Positions 1 through 9,022 of a DNA stretch of 64,000 nucleotides are shown in pieces (positions within the stretch are counted from its first letter, which is position 1; every line of letters starts with the position of its first letter). The notes under the pieces are model-generated. The model was not told the origin of the DNA, did not search any database, and was given only the letters and a program-made list of their open reading frames with translations. A program made the translations under genes and the position numbers. Source of the stretch: Promethearchaeota archaeon (GTDB lineage Archaea; Asgardarchaeota; Lokiarchaeia; Sigyniarchaeales; SOKP01); NCBI GenBank assembly GCA_019057795.1, contig JAHLWS010000024.1:33497-97496 (forward strand), in the 5' to 3' direction.

Positions 1-677
1 TCACAATCAATTCTCTTTTTCCATTCATCTATTTTTTTTCTCCATTTTTCTTTAAACCTATCTGTAATTTCTGACGATAGCGTAATGAATTTTTCAATAG
101 AATCGGGATATGAACTGATTAATATAACTTCTATAGTTTTAATTAAACCTTCAAATTTTTGTTTGTACAGAGAAATAATAGCATTTCCTAAAAATTCGAA
201 CGAAAATCCTTTCTGCAAGGCTGATGTACTTAATCTACACCAAAACCTGCGAGGAATTGTTCGAATGGAAAACCCTTCTATGCCATTTGAGATAAAACTC
301 AATTGCCTTAACTCATTTATATCCTTCTCTGTGCTGTTTTCAACTCCAATTAAAATCATTATCCCAAAATCTATATTTTTATCCAAACATTTATCAATTT
401 CTGGACCTAATAAAGTTATTTTTCCAGATTCGATTAGTTGGGCCTCTTCAATTGGAAATGTTATTGAGAAGGATTTATTTTTCATCCCACCAAGTTCTAT
501 ACCCGTCTCTTCTTCAAGGATGATTTCTTTAAATTTATTTAATTCAACTTTAATACCAAAATTATCTAAAAAAGCAGTGTGATTCGAGTCTGAACGATAA
601 AATGCCAAGAGCTTTCCGTGCTTTCGTTCCTTTTCTAAGAAATCTTTTATCTTTTCTATAATAATTTTGTTTTGCAT
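1..677 (-). CDS. Hypothetical protein, C-terminus cut by the window edge
   Basis: An open frame on the minus strand begins with ATG at 677 (protein start MQNKIIIEKIKDFLEKE) and stays open to base 1, giving about 225 codons without a stop. It is lysine/glutamate-rich and looks soluble, with alternating helix-like and strand-like segments and no membrane segment. I do not recognise the family. The plus-strand open frame at 85-582 is its shadow: the minus frame has the natural composition and is longer. It is transcribed in the same direction as the iron-sulfur/FAD genes that start upstream at 2042 and 3519, but a gap of about 120 bases separates them. Confidence 0.6.
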   Translation of the reverse strand, partial: MQNKIIIEKIKDFLEKERKHGKLLAFYRSDSNHTAFLDNFGIKVELNKFKEIILEEETGIELGGMKNKSFSITFPIEEAQLIESGKITLLGPEIDKCLDKNIDFGIMILIGVENSTEKDINELRQLSFISNGIEGFSIRTIPRRFWCRLSTSALQKGFSFEFLGNAIISLYKQKFEGLIKTIEVILISSYPDSIEKFITLSSEITDRFKEKWRKKIDEWKKRIDC

Positions 678-797
678 TAATTATAATAAACCTTCTTTAT
701 TTTTTAATTTACTAATTTCATTCTTATTCAAACTTATTCTATAGATTTAAAGTTAGTAAAATAAAGTAACAAAAAAAAAGATAATGAATTTAAACTA

Positions 798-2042
798 CTA
801 TAGAACTTTTCTAACCAATTCAGCGATATCAAAAGCTTTAATTTCTTCATTTTTGATATTAGACTTAAACTGATTTAAACAGAAAGGACAAGTTGAGACT
901 ATTGCATCGGCAGAAGTAGTTTTTGCTTCCTCAATACGTTCTTTTGCTGCAAACTCAGATAAATCTTTAAATGCTGATCTAACCCCTCCACCAGAACCAC
1001 AACACCAAGCATTTTCTCTATTTCGATTCATTTCCACTAATTTAATACCCGGTATTTTTTTTAAAAGCATTCTTGGTTGTTTATAAATTCCCATATGTCG
1101 TCCGATATGGCAAGGATCGTGGTAAGTCACCATCATATTAAGATCTTTATCAAATTTTATTTCTCCTTTATTAAATTTCTCTAATAAGAATTCTGGTAGA
1201 TGCATTACTTCAATTTCATGCTTAATGCCAAACTTATTTGGATATGTTTCTTTTAACATTCGATAACATCCAGCACAAGAAGTAATAATTTTCTCAATTC
1301 CAGCGTCATTAAAAATCTTCATATTTGTCTCAGCAATGTTTTTAGCTTTATCAGTTTGACCCGTCATGTATACTGGAGAACCACAACAGTGTTCATCTTT
1401 CAGAATTTTAAATTCAATTTTTAGGATATTTAATATCTCCGCTGTTGCAATCGCGACATTTTGCTCTCGATAACTTGAAGTACACCCAACAAAATATGCA
1501 ATTTTTGCGTTGGACGATTGATTCAGATGAGGGGGTAACCAATTCAATCTTTTATTATGTTCTTCCATATAAGGATTATTTTCCATTAGGATATGATCCG
1601 TATATCTAGAATGTTCTGGCATAGGTCCTAAACCTAGTTTAACAGCCTGCTCTCTCATGGCCATTAACCATTCTCCAGCATAATGGTGAATTTCTGGTAT
1701 TTGGCATTGTTGCGTACATGCCAAGCATACTGAACATTGATACAATATTTTAGAAAGATTTGCTGACCATTTAACCTTTCCAGATGATACACCCCAACTA
1801 AGAAGATTCTTCCCTCCAAGATAAAAAGCTTCAAATTTTCCAAACTCTCCTGAAGGACAAACACGAGACCAAAATTCTTCTTGATATGTTGTTCGGCAAG
1901 TACCGCATTTTCCACATTGATATAAAATATCCTTATAATGTTCTAAATCCTTGTATCTATCAAGTTTTTTTTGATTTGCCACCGTTGTAATCAGAGTTAT
2001 ACCTTTTCCTTCTATATACTTAACATTCTTTTCTTTTTCCAT
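798..2042 (-). CDS. HdrD/GlcF-like (Fe-S)-binding CCG-domain protein
   Basis: A 414-residue electron-transfer protein. The N-terminus carries cysteine clusters for two [4Fe-4S] centres: C43, C46, C49 with C62-Pro, and C103, C106, C109, C113. The C-terminal half has two CCG-type domains of heterodisulfide reductase subunit D/B type (HCCGSP, YHDPCH and WCCGSGGG). It lies 10 bases downstream of the FAD dehydrogenase at 2053-3519, so the two probably form a flavin/iron-sulfur pair like glycolate oxidase GlcD/GlcF that passes substrate electrons to an unknown acceptor. A close paralogue sits at 6774-7952. Substrate is unknown; the family call is firm. Confidence 0.9.
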   Translation of the reverse strand: MEKEKNVKYIEGKGITLITTVANQKKLDRYKDLEHYKDILYQCGKCGTCRTTYQEEFWSRVCPSGEFGKFEAFYLGGKNLLSWGVSSGKVKWSANLSKILYQCSVCLACTQQCQIPEIHHYAGEWLMAMREQAVKLGLGPMPEHSRYTDHILMENNPYMEEHNKRLNWLPPHLNQSSNAKIAYFVGCTSSYREQNVAIATAEILNILKIEFKILKDEHCCGSPVYMTGQTDKAKNIAETNMKIFNDAGIEKIITSCAGCYRMLKETYPNKFGIKHEIEVMHLPEFLLEKFNKGEIKFDKDLNMMVTYHDPCHIGRHMGIYKQPRMLLKKIPGIKLVEMNRNRENAWCCGSGGGVRSAFKDLSEFAAKERIEEAKTTSADAIVSTCPFCLNQFKSNIKNEEIKAFDIAELVRKVL

Positions 2043-2052
2043 AATAATTACC

Positions 2053-3519
2053 TCAAATTCCTTGTCCAGGGTTCATTATTTTATTAGGATCAAGTATTTT
2101 TCTAATCTTCTCAATTAATTTTGTTGTTGCTGGTAGGGTTTTATCCTTGTAGTACTGAACTGCCCATAGTGGAGGTTTATACATAACTACGCCATCTAAT
2201 TTTTGTACTGCTTTATGGATCTCTTTAAGAAGAATTCTTGTTTTTTTTATATCTTCAGGGTCATTTTTATTAAAACCTATATTCGTACGAGCAACGCAAT
2301 AATGACCACCCATCATAATTCTACTATAAAATTGGGGGGGTTTATCATATTTTAGACAGATTTCTCTTGATATATTGTAAAACTTTATGATATCTCTTGT
2401 GGAACAATAGGTTCCTATCCATTGTCCACCTCCACCTCTAGTAAAATTCCAACACCCCCAAAATTGAACCGGAGTTTGGCCTCCTGTGGATGGTGTTAAA
2501 TGTCCCATAATTCCTTGAAGATTTTCGGGAAAAGATTCTAATTGTTCTTTAATTGGAAGTGGGTCCATGTCGTATTCTTTACATATATTCATTATCCCCT
2601 CACACTGTGCTTCATGCTGTTTTTCTGTATATGCTTGAGTTGAGATTAGTCCAAAAAAATCTGGCAAACCAAATTCTAAAGGATCTTTAGCAACATGTTC
2701 TTCATCCAATCCCATAAGTGCTTGACACCAGCCTATATTTAGAGCGCATAGATCGATAATACCTAATCCTGCTTTCGAAAGTTTAAGGATCATTGGTATA
2801 CCATCATCTATTCTTGGAGCTATTGGCAAAAAATCAGCTCTATATGGTAATTTTGGCCATAATTTTATTGCTGCTTTAGTAACTATTCCAGTAGTCCCTT
2901 CCCAACCAATAAATAATCCAGCTAAGTCTGGTAATGGTTGCCTACCATACCAATAATTAGAAAGACTACATGAACCAACTCTTATTAATTCCCCAGAACC
3001 CAAGACTACTTCTAAGCCATTAATAAACTCTGCTCCTGTTCCCCCAAGCATACCAAGATCATACATTCCATAGCATAAGCAAGAAGGTATCACTCCCGTT
3101 CCTGGAGGAGACCATGTTATTCCGGCTTTTAAATCTGGGTGATTTCTGTCGAGATATCCTTTTAAATCAGCCCAAGTAATTCCTCCTTCAACTACAGCAT
3201 ACATATCGTCTTCATTTACTTCAAGAACGCGATTTAGTCTTCTTAAGTCAACTACAATCCCACCCTTTCGAGGTGTGGCTATTGAGCCAAAATTAATACC
3301 TGAAACCCATGGTATCACAGGGATTTTATATTTATTGGCAATCTTTACTATTTCTTGGACTTGTTCTGCAGTATCTGGCATTATAGCAATATCACATTTA
3401 CCTTCTGGTTCAGTTGTAATAAAGTCGTAATGATATAAAAATTGTATTTCAGGATCATCCGAAACATATCTTTCTCCTATTTTCTGCTTTAATTCAGAGA
3501 CTACATCGTTGATATTCAT
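2053..3519 (-). CDS. FAD-linked oxidase/dehydrogenase (GlcD/vanillyl-alcohol-oxidase type)
   Basis: A 488-residue flavoprotein with an N-terminal PCMH-type FAD-binding domain (about residues 25-230; motifs PVIPWVSGINFG and GGIVVDLRRLN, then GLEVVLGSGE and GWEGTTGIVTKAAIKLWP) and a C-terminal FAD-linked-oxidase domain ending LDPNKIMNPGQG. The PLPDLAGLFIGWEGTTG segment resembles the 4-cresol-dehydrogenase/eugenol-oxidase branch as much as glycolate oxidase, so the substrate could be a hydroxy acid or a phenolic. The iron-sulfur partner follows at 798-2042. The paralogue at 5292-6773 reads the other way. Start ATG at 3519. Confidence 0.9.
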   Translation of the reverse strand: MNINDVVSELKQKIGERYVSDDPEIQFLYHYDFITTEPEGKCDIAIMPDTAEQVQEIVKIANKYKIPVIPWVSGINFGSIATPRKGGIVVDLRRLNRVLEVNEDDMYAVVEGGITWADLKGYLDRNHPDLKAGITWSPPGTGVIPSCLCYGMYDLGMLGGTGAEFINGLEVVLGSGELIRVGSCSLSNYWYGRQPLPDLAGLFIGWEGTTGIVTKAAIKLWPKLPYRADFLPIAPRIDDGIPMILKLSKAGLGIIDLCALNIGWCQALMGLDEEHVAKDPLEFGLPDFFGLISTQAYTEKQHEAQCEGIMNICKEYDMDPLPIKEQLESFPENLQGIMGHLTPSTGGQTPVQFWGCWNFTRGGGGQWIGTYCSTRDIIKFYNISREICLKYDKPPQFYSRIMMGGHYCVARTNIGFNKNDPEDIKKTRILLKEIHKAVQKLDGVVMYKPPLWAVQYYKDKTLPATTKLIEKIRKILDPNKIMNPGQGI

Positions 3520-3637
3520 TTTTTATTCACTTTTTTGAATTTTTTAATTAAAATTTTTACATAAAAATAATTATGTTATTGATATTAATTAATTATATTT
3601 ACTTTTATATGTTAAAATAATATTTAGGAAGATAAAG

Positions 3638-4060
3638 ATGATTTCGATTCAAAAAGGAGAAGATTTGACTACGATCACTTTGCAAAATATTTTAAGTTAT
3701 AGGAAAGACGATGAGGATTTCATAAATCTAGTATTAAACTGGAACAAAAAAGTCTTAATTGAGGTTGATGGTTTTTACCCAGTAGAAGTTATATTTGACC
3801 GCAACAAAATAAAATTTAAAACAAAGGATTTTGATAAAAAGATAAATCTGAAAGTGAAAATGGACATATATACGTTTTTAGATTTGGCCTTTGGTAGATT
3901 AAATCCTGTAAAAGCATTCCTTAAAGGGAAGCTTAAAATTAAAGGATTGTTAAAAATTGGAACTGTGTTAAAATTCATGAAAATCTTTTTAGAAACGATG
4001 AAAATGGTTGCTTCAGAGCCCAATAATAATTATTTTGAATTAAATAAGGAAACAAGATAA
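3638..4060 (+). CDS. SCP2-like sterol/lipid-carrier domain protein
   Basis: A 140-residue single-domain protein. The segment from about residue 70 (LDLAFGRLNPVKAFLKGKLK, followed by KIKG and an amphipathic helix) is the SCP2 signature: a conserved helix followed by a strand and a lipid-facing C-terminal helix. SCP2 domains bind acyl chains or acyl-CoA in a hydrophobic tunnel. Its position between two FAD/iron-sulfur dehydrogenase modules suggests that those enzymes act on hydrophobic or CoA-bound substrates. A second SCP2-like gene sits beside the dehydratase trio at 29812. It is followed by a decayed dehydrogenase start. Confidence 0.75.
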   Translation: MISIQKGEDLTTITLQNILSYRKDDEDFINLVLNWNKKVLIEVDGFYPVEVIFDRNKIKFKTKDFDKKINLKVKMDIYTFLDLAFGRLNPVKAFLKGKLKIKGLLKIGTVLKFMKIFLETMKMVASEPNNNYFELNKETR

Positions 4061-4078
4061 TGAGGTGAAAACAAATAC

Positions 4079-4186
4079 ATGACCGAAACAAAAGAAATAA
4101 ATGTGTATGAGAAGATAAGTAAAGTTTATCCAATTGTTCCTTACAGAAAAATTACTTTTAAAAATTCTGTTAATTTATTCAAATAA
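4079..4186 (+). pseudogene. Decayed 5' copy of the FAD dehydrogenase gene at 5292
   Basis: A 35-codon open frame begins MTETKEINVYEKISK, which matches the first 15 residues of the 493-aa dehydrogenase at 5292 with one change. The DNA match over the first 45 bases is nearly perfect. It then jumps to PIVPYRK, corresponding to the PIVPYIS stretch about 63 codons further into the intact gene, and ends. This is what remains of a duplication with an internal deletion. A TGAGGTGA ribosome site precedes it, so a 35-residue peptide could still be translated, but no function is expected. Confidence 0.75.
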
Positions 4187-4200
4187 AAGTGAAACATTAA

Positions 4201-5232
4201 ATGATTGAAACAAATATAACAAAAATGTTCGGGATAAAACACCCGATTTTTAGTGCTCCAATGGGTCCTTTTTTTACCCGCGATTTAGCTCTGGCTGTCA
4301 GTGAAGCTGGTGGATTAGGAGTATTATCTAACGTTAATATCACTGGTACAGATCCTGTTGCAGAACATAAGGCAAGCATAGAGTATATGATTGAACATAC
4401 TGATAAACCGTTCGGTCTCAATATTCTTACATCTCGGAATAATCCGGGAGTCAGACAAATGGTCAGATCATTACCGAAAATTGTCATGAGTAATGTAAGA
4501 ATGAGAGATCAATGTAAGTATTGGTTGACCTCTGCAGGTTCTTCAAAAATTCTCGCAGGAGCGAAATATTTTAAAGAATTAAGAGAGAATTCAGAAGTTA
4601 AGCACTTTCACGTAGCCCCAGCTGTATGGTTGGCTCAAAAGTGTGTGGATTCAGGAGTAGATGGAATAGTGGTGACTGGAACTGAAGGTGGAGGGCACCA
4701 ATCATATGAGAGAGTCAGTACTCTTGTTCTGCTTCAACAGATTAATAATAAATTTCCTGATTTACCAAAGATTGCTTGTGGGGGTTTTGCTACTGGAGAA
4801 GCTTTAGCCGCTGGTCTTTCACTAGGTGCAGGAGCAGTAGCAATGGGTTCAAGATTTATTGCTTCTAAACAGAGTGAATTTCATGAGAAATATAAAGCAT
4901 TAATTCCCCCTGGAAAACCACAGGATACCGGACTTTATACAGGATCCTTCGGTCCTATTCGCTTATACAAAAACGAGTATGCATTATCGCATCCAGCGCC
5001 TAGCAGCAAAGAAGAAATGATCGCTTACGAAAATTCAATATCTCCAGAACAAAGAGCAAAAGATTTAGGTGCTTATGATAGAGTATATAACGGTGATATT
5101 GACACGGGAGCGGTTCTACTTGGTCAATCAATAGGTATTATCGATAGTATAGACGATGTCAATGACATTATTGAGAGAATAATGAATCAAGCTGAAAATA
5201 TAATTAGAAGGAATAATTCCATGCTGAGATAA
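4201..5232 (+). CDS. Nitronate monooxygenase-family FMN enzyme (2-nitropropane dioxygenase-like)
   Basis: A 343-residue TIM-barrel flavoprotein. Family marks are KHPIFSAPMGP at the N-terminus, EAGGLGVLS, the GTEGGGH phosphate/FMN loop around residue 160, and IACGGFATGEALAAGLSLGAG followed by AMGSRFIA. The same fold includes nitronate monooxygenases and FabK-type enoyl-ACP reductases, so the reaction is uncertain: denitration of alkyl nitronates or an enoyl-type reduction are both possible. A GTGA ribosome site sits just upstream of ATG 4201. It lies between the dehydrogenase relic and the intact dehydrogenase and may belong to the same pathway. Confidence 0.85.
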   Translation: MIETNITKMFGIKHPIFSAPMGPFFTRDLALAVSEAGGLGVLSNVNITGTDPVAEHKASIEYMIEHTDKPFGLNILTSRNNPGVRQMVRSLPKIVMSNVRMRDQCKYWLTSAGSSKILAGAKYFKELRENSEVKHFHVAPAVWLAQKCVDSGVDGIVVTGTEGGGHQSYERVSTLVLLQQINNKFPDLPKIACGGFATGEALAAGLSLGAGAVAMGSRFIASKQSEFHEKYKALIPPGKPQDTGLYTGSFGPIRLYKNEYALSHPAPSSKEEMIAYENSISPEQRAKDLGAYDRVYNGDIDTGAVLLGQSIGIIDSIDDVNDIIERIMNQAENIIRRNNSMLR

Positions 5233-5291
5233 GACCGAAGCCCAATGTGAATTATATAAAATAAATAAGAATACAAGGTGATATAACTTTA

Positions 5292-6773
5292 ATGACCGAA
5301 ACAAAAGAAAGAAATGTGTATGAGAAGATAAGTAAAGAGGATGTGCTTAAAAAGCTAGTCGAAATATTTGGAGAAAAATATGTAACCAATAAGTCTGGAG
5401 ATTTATACCCCTATTCGTACGATATGACCGAATGTGAGCCTCACATGCCTGATTTCATAGTTATTCCTGAAAATACTTCGCAATTAATCGAACTTGTTAA
5501 GTTTTGTAATTCTAATTTAATTCCCATTGTTCCTTACATATCTGGAAATAATGTAGGGGGTTTAACGATTCCGGAAAACGGTGGGATTCTCGTTGATTTT
5601 GGTAAAAAGATGAATAAAATTCTGCATGTTGATGACAATATGATGTACGCTCTCCTAGAACCTGGAGTTACTTTTGGTCAATTGAAAAAACACTTAGACG
5701 AAAATTACCCACACTTAAGATATAGTTATCCTTATGCACCTCCATACGCAGGGGTTGTTGGAAACGTGATATTGAGTGGTATGAATAATCTCTCGTGTAA
5801 AATTGGATCAATGGGCGATTCAATTAACGGTTTAGAGGTAATTACTGCTGACGGCGAAATCGCTAGGATTGGCTCGTGTTTTTATGGAAAGGATGAAGCA
5901 GCCCCCGATAGTTGGTGGTGTAGATACCCTATGCCTGATTTAATGGGAATCTTTATCAACTGGCAAGGTATGACAGGTTTAGTAACCAAATGTGCCGTTC
6001 AACTATGGCCTAATCCATCCATCAAACAAACCTATATCGCCATTGCTTTTGAACTTACAGATGTAGCTTCAGTAATGAGGGAAGTCGGGAGAACAGATGT
6101 CATCGACGGTATTTCAGCAGTTAGCATCGAAGTAGTAAAGATGGCTATAGAAATTCCTGAGCCTAAAAAATTTCCAGGTGAACCCTACTTTGCAGTGATG
6201 TTTTCAATCTCGGCAAAAACAAAAAATCAATTCAATGCTAGATTGGAAATTTTATCCAATGTAATCGAGAATTTAAATAAACAAGGGAAAAAAGTAATTT
6301 TAGTTAATGCTGACGAGTACGTCAAATTATTTAACTTAAGACTTAGGTGTTACCTCGATTTACCGTCCGTAGTACTTCCACTAGTAGAGTATTCAGGATT
6401 AACTTGGTTTGGGTCGTATGCTCCAAGTCACAAGCTCGAAGAACTAATCGAAAATGTGTATAAATTATTTAATAAACACAATATCACTCCATTTATTTAC
6501 ATGAAAATGATGAAATCAAGTCATTACGCGATATTTCGTCCTATTATGCGATATAACAAGTTTAAAGAAGGCGAAGAAGAAAGATACCACAAGCTATTAG
6601 AAGAAATAACTGATGTTTCAGTCGATTTAGGCTGTATACCATACAAAACCCCTGCTTGGATGACGGAAAAAATGCGCAAGAAGATTAACCCAGGATGGAT
6701 TAACCTCTTTGAAAAAATAAAGAAATGTATGGACCCAAACAATATATTTAACCCAGGAAGGTGGAATACATAA
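5292..6773 (+). CDS. FAD-linked oxidase/dehydrogenase, second copy
   Basis: A 493-residue paralogue of the protein at 2053-3519, with the same order: PCMH FAD domain (PIVPYISGNNVGG, GGILVDFGKKMNK, INGLEVITADGE, NWQGMTGLVTKCAVQLWPNP) and C-terminal FAD-oxidase domain ending DPNNIFNPGRW. The first 15 residues (MTETKERNVYEKISK) are duplicated in the relic at 4079. The stop is directly followed by the start of the iron-sulfur gene at 6774, so the two are an operon and probably a complex. Substrate unknown; a hydroxy acid or phenolic compound is the likely class. Confidence 0.9.
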   Translation: MTETKERNVYEKISKEDVLKKLVEIFGEKYVTNKSGDLYPYSYDMTECEPHMPDFIVIPENTSQLIELVKFCNSNLIPIVPYISGNNVGGLTIPENGGILVDFGKKMNKILHVDDNMMYALLEPGVTFGQLKKHLDENYPHLRYSYPYAPPYAGVVGNVILSGMNNLSCKIGSMGDSINGLEVITADGEIARIGSCFYGKDEAAPDSWWCRYPMPDLMGIFINWQGMTGLVTKCAVQLWPNPSIKQTYIAIAFELTDVASVMREVGRTDVIDGISAVSIEVVKMAIEIPEPKKFPGEPYFAVMFSISAKTKNQFNARLEILSNVIENLNKQGKKVILVNADEYVKLFNLRLRCYLDLPSVVLPLVEYSGLTWFGSYAPSHKLEELIENVYKLFNKHNITPFIYMKMMKSSHYAIFRPIMRYNKFKEGEEERYHKLLEEITDVSVDLGCIPYKTPAWMTEKMRKKINPGWINLFEKIKKCMDPNNIFNPGRWNT

Positions 6774-7952
6774 ATGATAGAAATTGATAAAAGTCTCGTA
6801 GGAAAAGATGTTTTGGAATTAGCATTTGATAACTGTATCCGTTGTTCTACATGTAAATATTCTTATAAGGGTTTCGAACCTTCGTGTCCTTCAGGAGAAA
6901 AGTTTTTATTCGAATCGTATTGGGCATCTGGGAAAATAAGAATAATAAGAGGTGTCGTAACTGGCGAATTAGAATGGTCTGAGGATTTAAAAGATGCTAT
7001 TTTTGCTTGTCCAACTTGTGGAGCTTGTATGGACGCTTGTCAAGCGCCTCACGCCGATTATATCGTAGATATGATAGAAGCCCTAAGAGAATTAGCTGTA
7101 AAACATATCGGACCAGCTACAAACCAAGAGTTTCTGGTTTCTCGTTGCGAAGAGAATTGTAATCCTTATGGAGAGTCTAACTCTGATAATGAAGCGTTGA
7201 AAAAACAATTTGACTTACCAGATAAAGCAGATTGGGTTTACTATATTGGTTGTACTTCTAATTACCGCCAACAAAGTTTAAGGGATTCAACTTTAAGATT
7301 CTTAAAAAAAAGCGGTATAAATTTCACTTTAATAGATGAGCATTGTTGTACGAGTCCTATGATTCGAACTGGTCAACTTAGCATTGTTAAGGATTATATG
7401 AGCTATAATATCGCTCAAATTAAAAATATTGGGGCTACTAAAGTTATTACCTCATGTGCGGGTTGTTATAGAACATTTAAAAAAGATTTCGAAAAATTTG
7501 GCGAAGAATACGATTTTGAAGTGTTCCACACTTTAGAATTAGTAAAACAACTATTAGACGACGATAAATTAAAGTTTAAATCGAAGTATAATAAAACAGT
7601 GACTTATCACGACCCTTGTCATCTTGGAAGGCATATGGGCGTTTATGAACTTCCTAGAGCGATTTACAAGCAAATCCCGGGGTTAAAGCTAGTAGAAATG
7701 AAAAGAAATAGGAATTTTGCTTGGTGTTGCGGAGCTGGAGGTGGCGTAAAAATTGGATACCCTGAATGGTCTGTAGAAATATCAAAAGAACACCTTGAAG
7801 AGGCTAAGGAGACCGAAGCAACGGTAATATCGTCAGTATGCCCTTTTTGTAGGACGAACTTAAGCGATGCAAATGATAATTATAACTTTGAATTTGAAGT
7901 ACTTGACCTAATGGAAATCATAGATCAATTAGATATTAAAATTGAGAAATAA
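6774..7952 (+). CDS. HdrD/GlcF-like (Fe-S)-binding CCG-domain protein, second copy
   Basis: A 392-residue partner of the dehydrogenase ending at 6773, with zero spacing. Two N-terminal cysteine clusters (C21, C24, C27, C38-Pro and C79, C82, C85, C89) predict two [4Fe-4S] centres. The C-terminal half has two CCG-type repeats, but the first reads HCCTSP where its paralogue at 798 has HCCGSP; the second (WCCGAGGG) is canonical. The pair probably moves electrons from the flavin to a soluble or membrane carrier. The changed first CCG motif may tune one cluster. Confidence 0.9.
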   Translation: MIEIDKSLVGKDVLELAFDNCIRCSTCKYSYKGFEPSCPSGEKFLFESYWASGKIRIIRGVVTGELEWSEDLKDAIFACPTCGACMDACQAPHADYIVDMIEALRELAVKHIGPATNQEFLVSRCEENCNPYGESNSDNEALKKQFDLPDKADWVYYIGCTSNYRQQSLRDSTLRFLKKSGINFTLIDEHCCTSPMIRTGQLSIVKDYMSYNIAQIKNIGATKVITSCAGCYRTFKKDFEKFGEEYDFEVFHTLELVKQLLDDDKLKFKSKYNKTVTYHDPCHLGRHMGVYELPRAIYKQIPGLKLVEMKRNRNFAWCCGAGGGVKIGYPEWSVEISKEHLEEAKETEATVISSVCPFCRTNLSDANDNYNFEFEVLDLMEIIDQLDIKIEK

Positions 7953-8137
7953 AAATAAATTGAATCGTCAATTTTCTTTAATTCTTTTTTAAACCACTCT
8001 TTAGCTGTCACCTTAATACCTTAAAATGAAAGATCTCACTCATTTTAAAACATTAGAAAATTATAATTATATACAAATTTATTATTATTATGTTAATCGT
8101 AGAATAAATTATAATATTTTTAAGAGGTTAAATTTAA

Positions 8138-8467
8138 ATGAAAGATATTGATCAGATGGAAGAAATGATCATGGCATTAACTCCAGCAGAACGAGCGCAA
8201 CTATTACAAAAAATTGTGCAACATTTAGGTGAAAATTTTCCTAATATTGAAAGTGATCCAACCATATGTGGTGGTGAACCAAGAATTGTAAGAACAAGAA
8301 TACCAATATGGCTTTTAGTACAGGCGCGGCGATTAGGAACAACTGAAGCGGACATCTTAAAAAGCTATCCTTCATTACGAGCCGAAGATATAGTAAGTGC
8401 TTGGGCATATTATCGAAGCCATAAAGAAGAAATTGAACAACAGATCAGAGAAAATGAGGAAGCATAA
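8138..8467 (+). CDS. DUF433-type antitoxin
   Basis: A 109-residue protein. The C-terminal two thirds match the DUF433 helix-turn-helix pattern: DPTICGGEPRIVRTRIPIWL, then a helix and YPSLRAEDIVSAWAYY. DUF433 proteins commonly pair with a DUF5615 PIN-like toxin, and exactly such a gene starts 3 bases after this stop. The N-terminal extension (ALTPAERAQLLQKIV) is helical and may contact the toxin. It probably neutralises the toxin and represses its own operon, as is usual for this class. Confidence 0.85.
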   Translation: MKDIDQMEEMIMALTPAERAQLLQKIVQHLGENFPNIESDPTICGGEPRIVRTRIPIWLLVQARRLGTTEADILKSYPSLRAEDIVSAWAYYRSHKEEIEQQIRENEEA

Positions 8468-8470
8468 AAT

Positions 8471-8812
8471 ATGATTCGTTTTTATGCAAATGAAAATTTT
8501 CCCCTTCCAGTCGTACAACATCTCAGAAAATTTGGATATGAATTTATAACTCTTCAAGAAACAGGTCTTGCAGGAAAGGCAATATCAGATGAAGAGGTTT
8601 TAAAATATTCAATAAAACAGAAGTGCGTCCTAATAACTTTCAATAGAAAACATTTCATTCATTTGCATAAAGAAAATCCCGACCATCATGGCATTATTGT
8701 TTGCACATTTGATCCCGATTTTAAGGATCTCGCAAATCATATTCATCAAGCTATCGCTAAAGAAGATAATTTATTTAAAAAATTAATTAGAATTAATCGC
8801 CCAATGAGATAA
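8471..8812 (+). CDS. DUF5615 PIN-like toxin
   Basis: A 113-residue protein with the DUF5615 signature: N-terminal RFYANENFPLPVVQHLRKFG (the acidic metal-site residues of a PIN-like nuclease), then ISDEEVLKYS and VLITFNRKHFIHLH. The fold is predicted to be an RNase of the Mut7-C/PIN superclass. It is cotranscribed with the DUF433 antitoxin 3 bases upstream. The RNA target cannot be deduced. Confidence 0.85.
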   Translation: MIRFYANENFPLPVVQHLRKFGYEFITLQETGLAGKAISDEEVLKYSIKQKCVLITFNRKHFIHLHKENPDHHGIIVCTFDPDFKDLANHIHQAIAKEDNLFKKLIRINRPMR

Positions 8813-8956
8813 AACTAGGAAGGAATAAATATTACTTACTGATTGTTAGATTATTTTTAATAAATTTCCTATGACTTTTAATGGAGGTTTGATTCCTTTT
8901 TTCTCAAAAAAAGTTGGATAATTACATCCCAAGCAGATAAGGGCTATTCTAAAGGT

Positions 8957-9022
8957 CTAGTAACATATAATTATTGATTCATAATCGACAGTCGCTATAG
9001 GGGACCATCTTATTTCAACCAT
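8957..9022 (-). pseudogene. Truncated RelE/ParE toxin remnant
   Basis: A 21-codon frame beginning MVEIRWSPIATVDYESI ends at a stop after 21 residues. It aligns with the N-terminus of the intact toxin at 58341 (MVDIRWSIGALEDIESI). The start overlaps the end of the antitoxin gene at 9010-9204 by 13 bases, exactly as in the intact pair at 58341/58353. The rest of the toxin is missing. This is the residue of a toxin gene whose antitoxin survives. Confidence 0.75.

Noticed and set aside
85..582. Plus-strand open frame of 165 codons
   Set aside because: Shadow of the minus-strand gene at 1-677, which runs through the same bases with better composition.
7960..8011. Minus-strand short frame beginning with GTG (TAKEWFKKELKKIDDS)
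   Set aside because: Fewer than 25 codons and no homologue recognised; may be a relic but cannot be supported.
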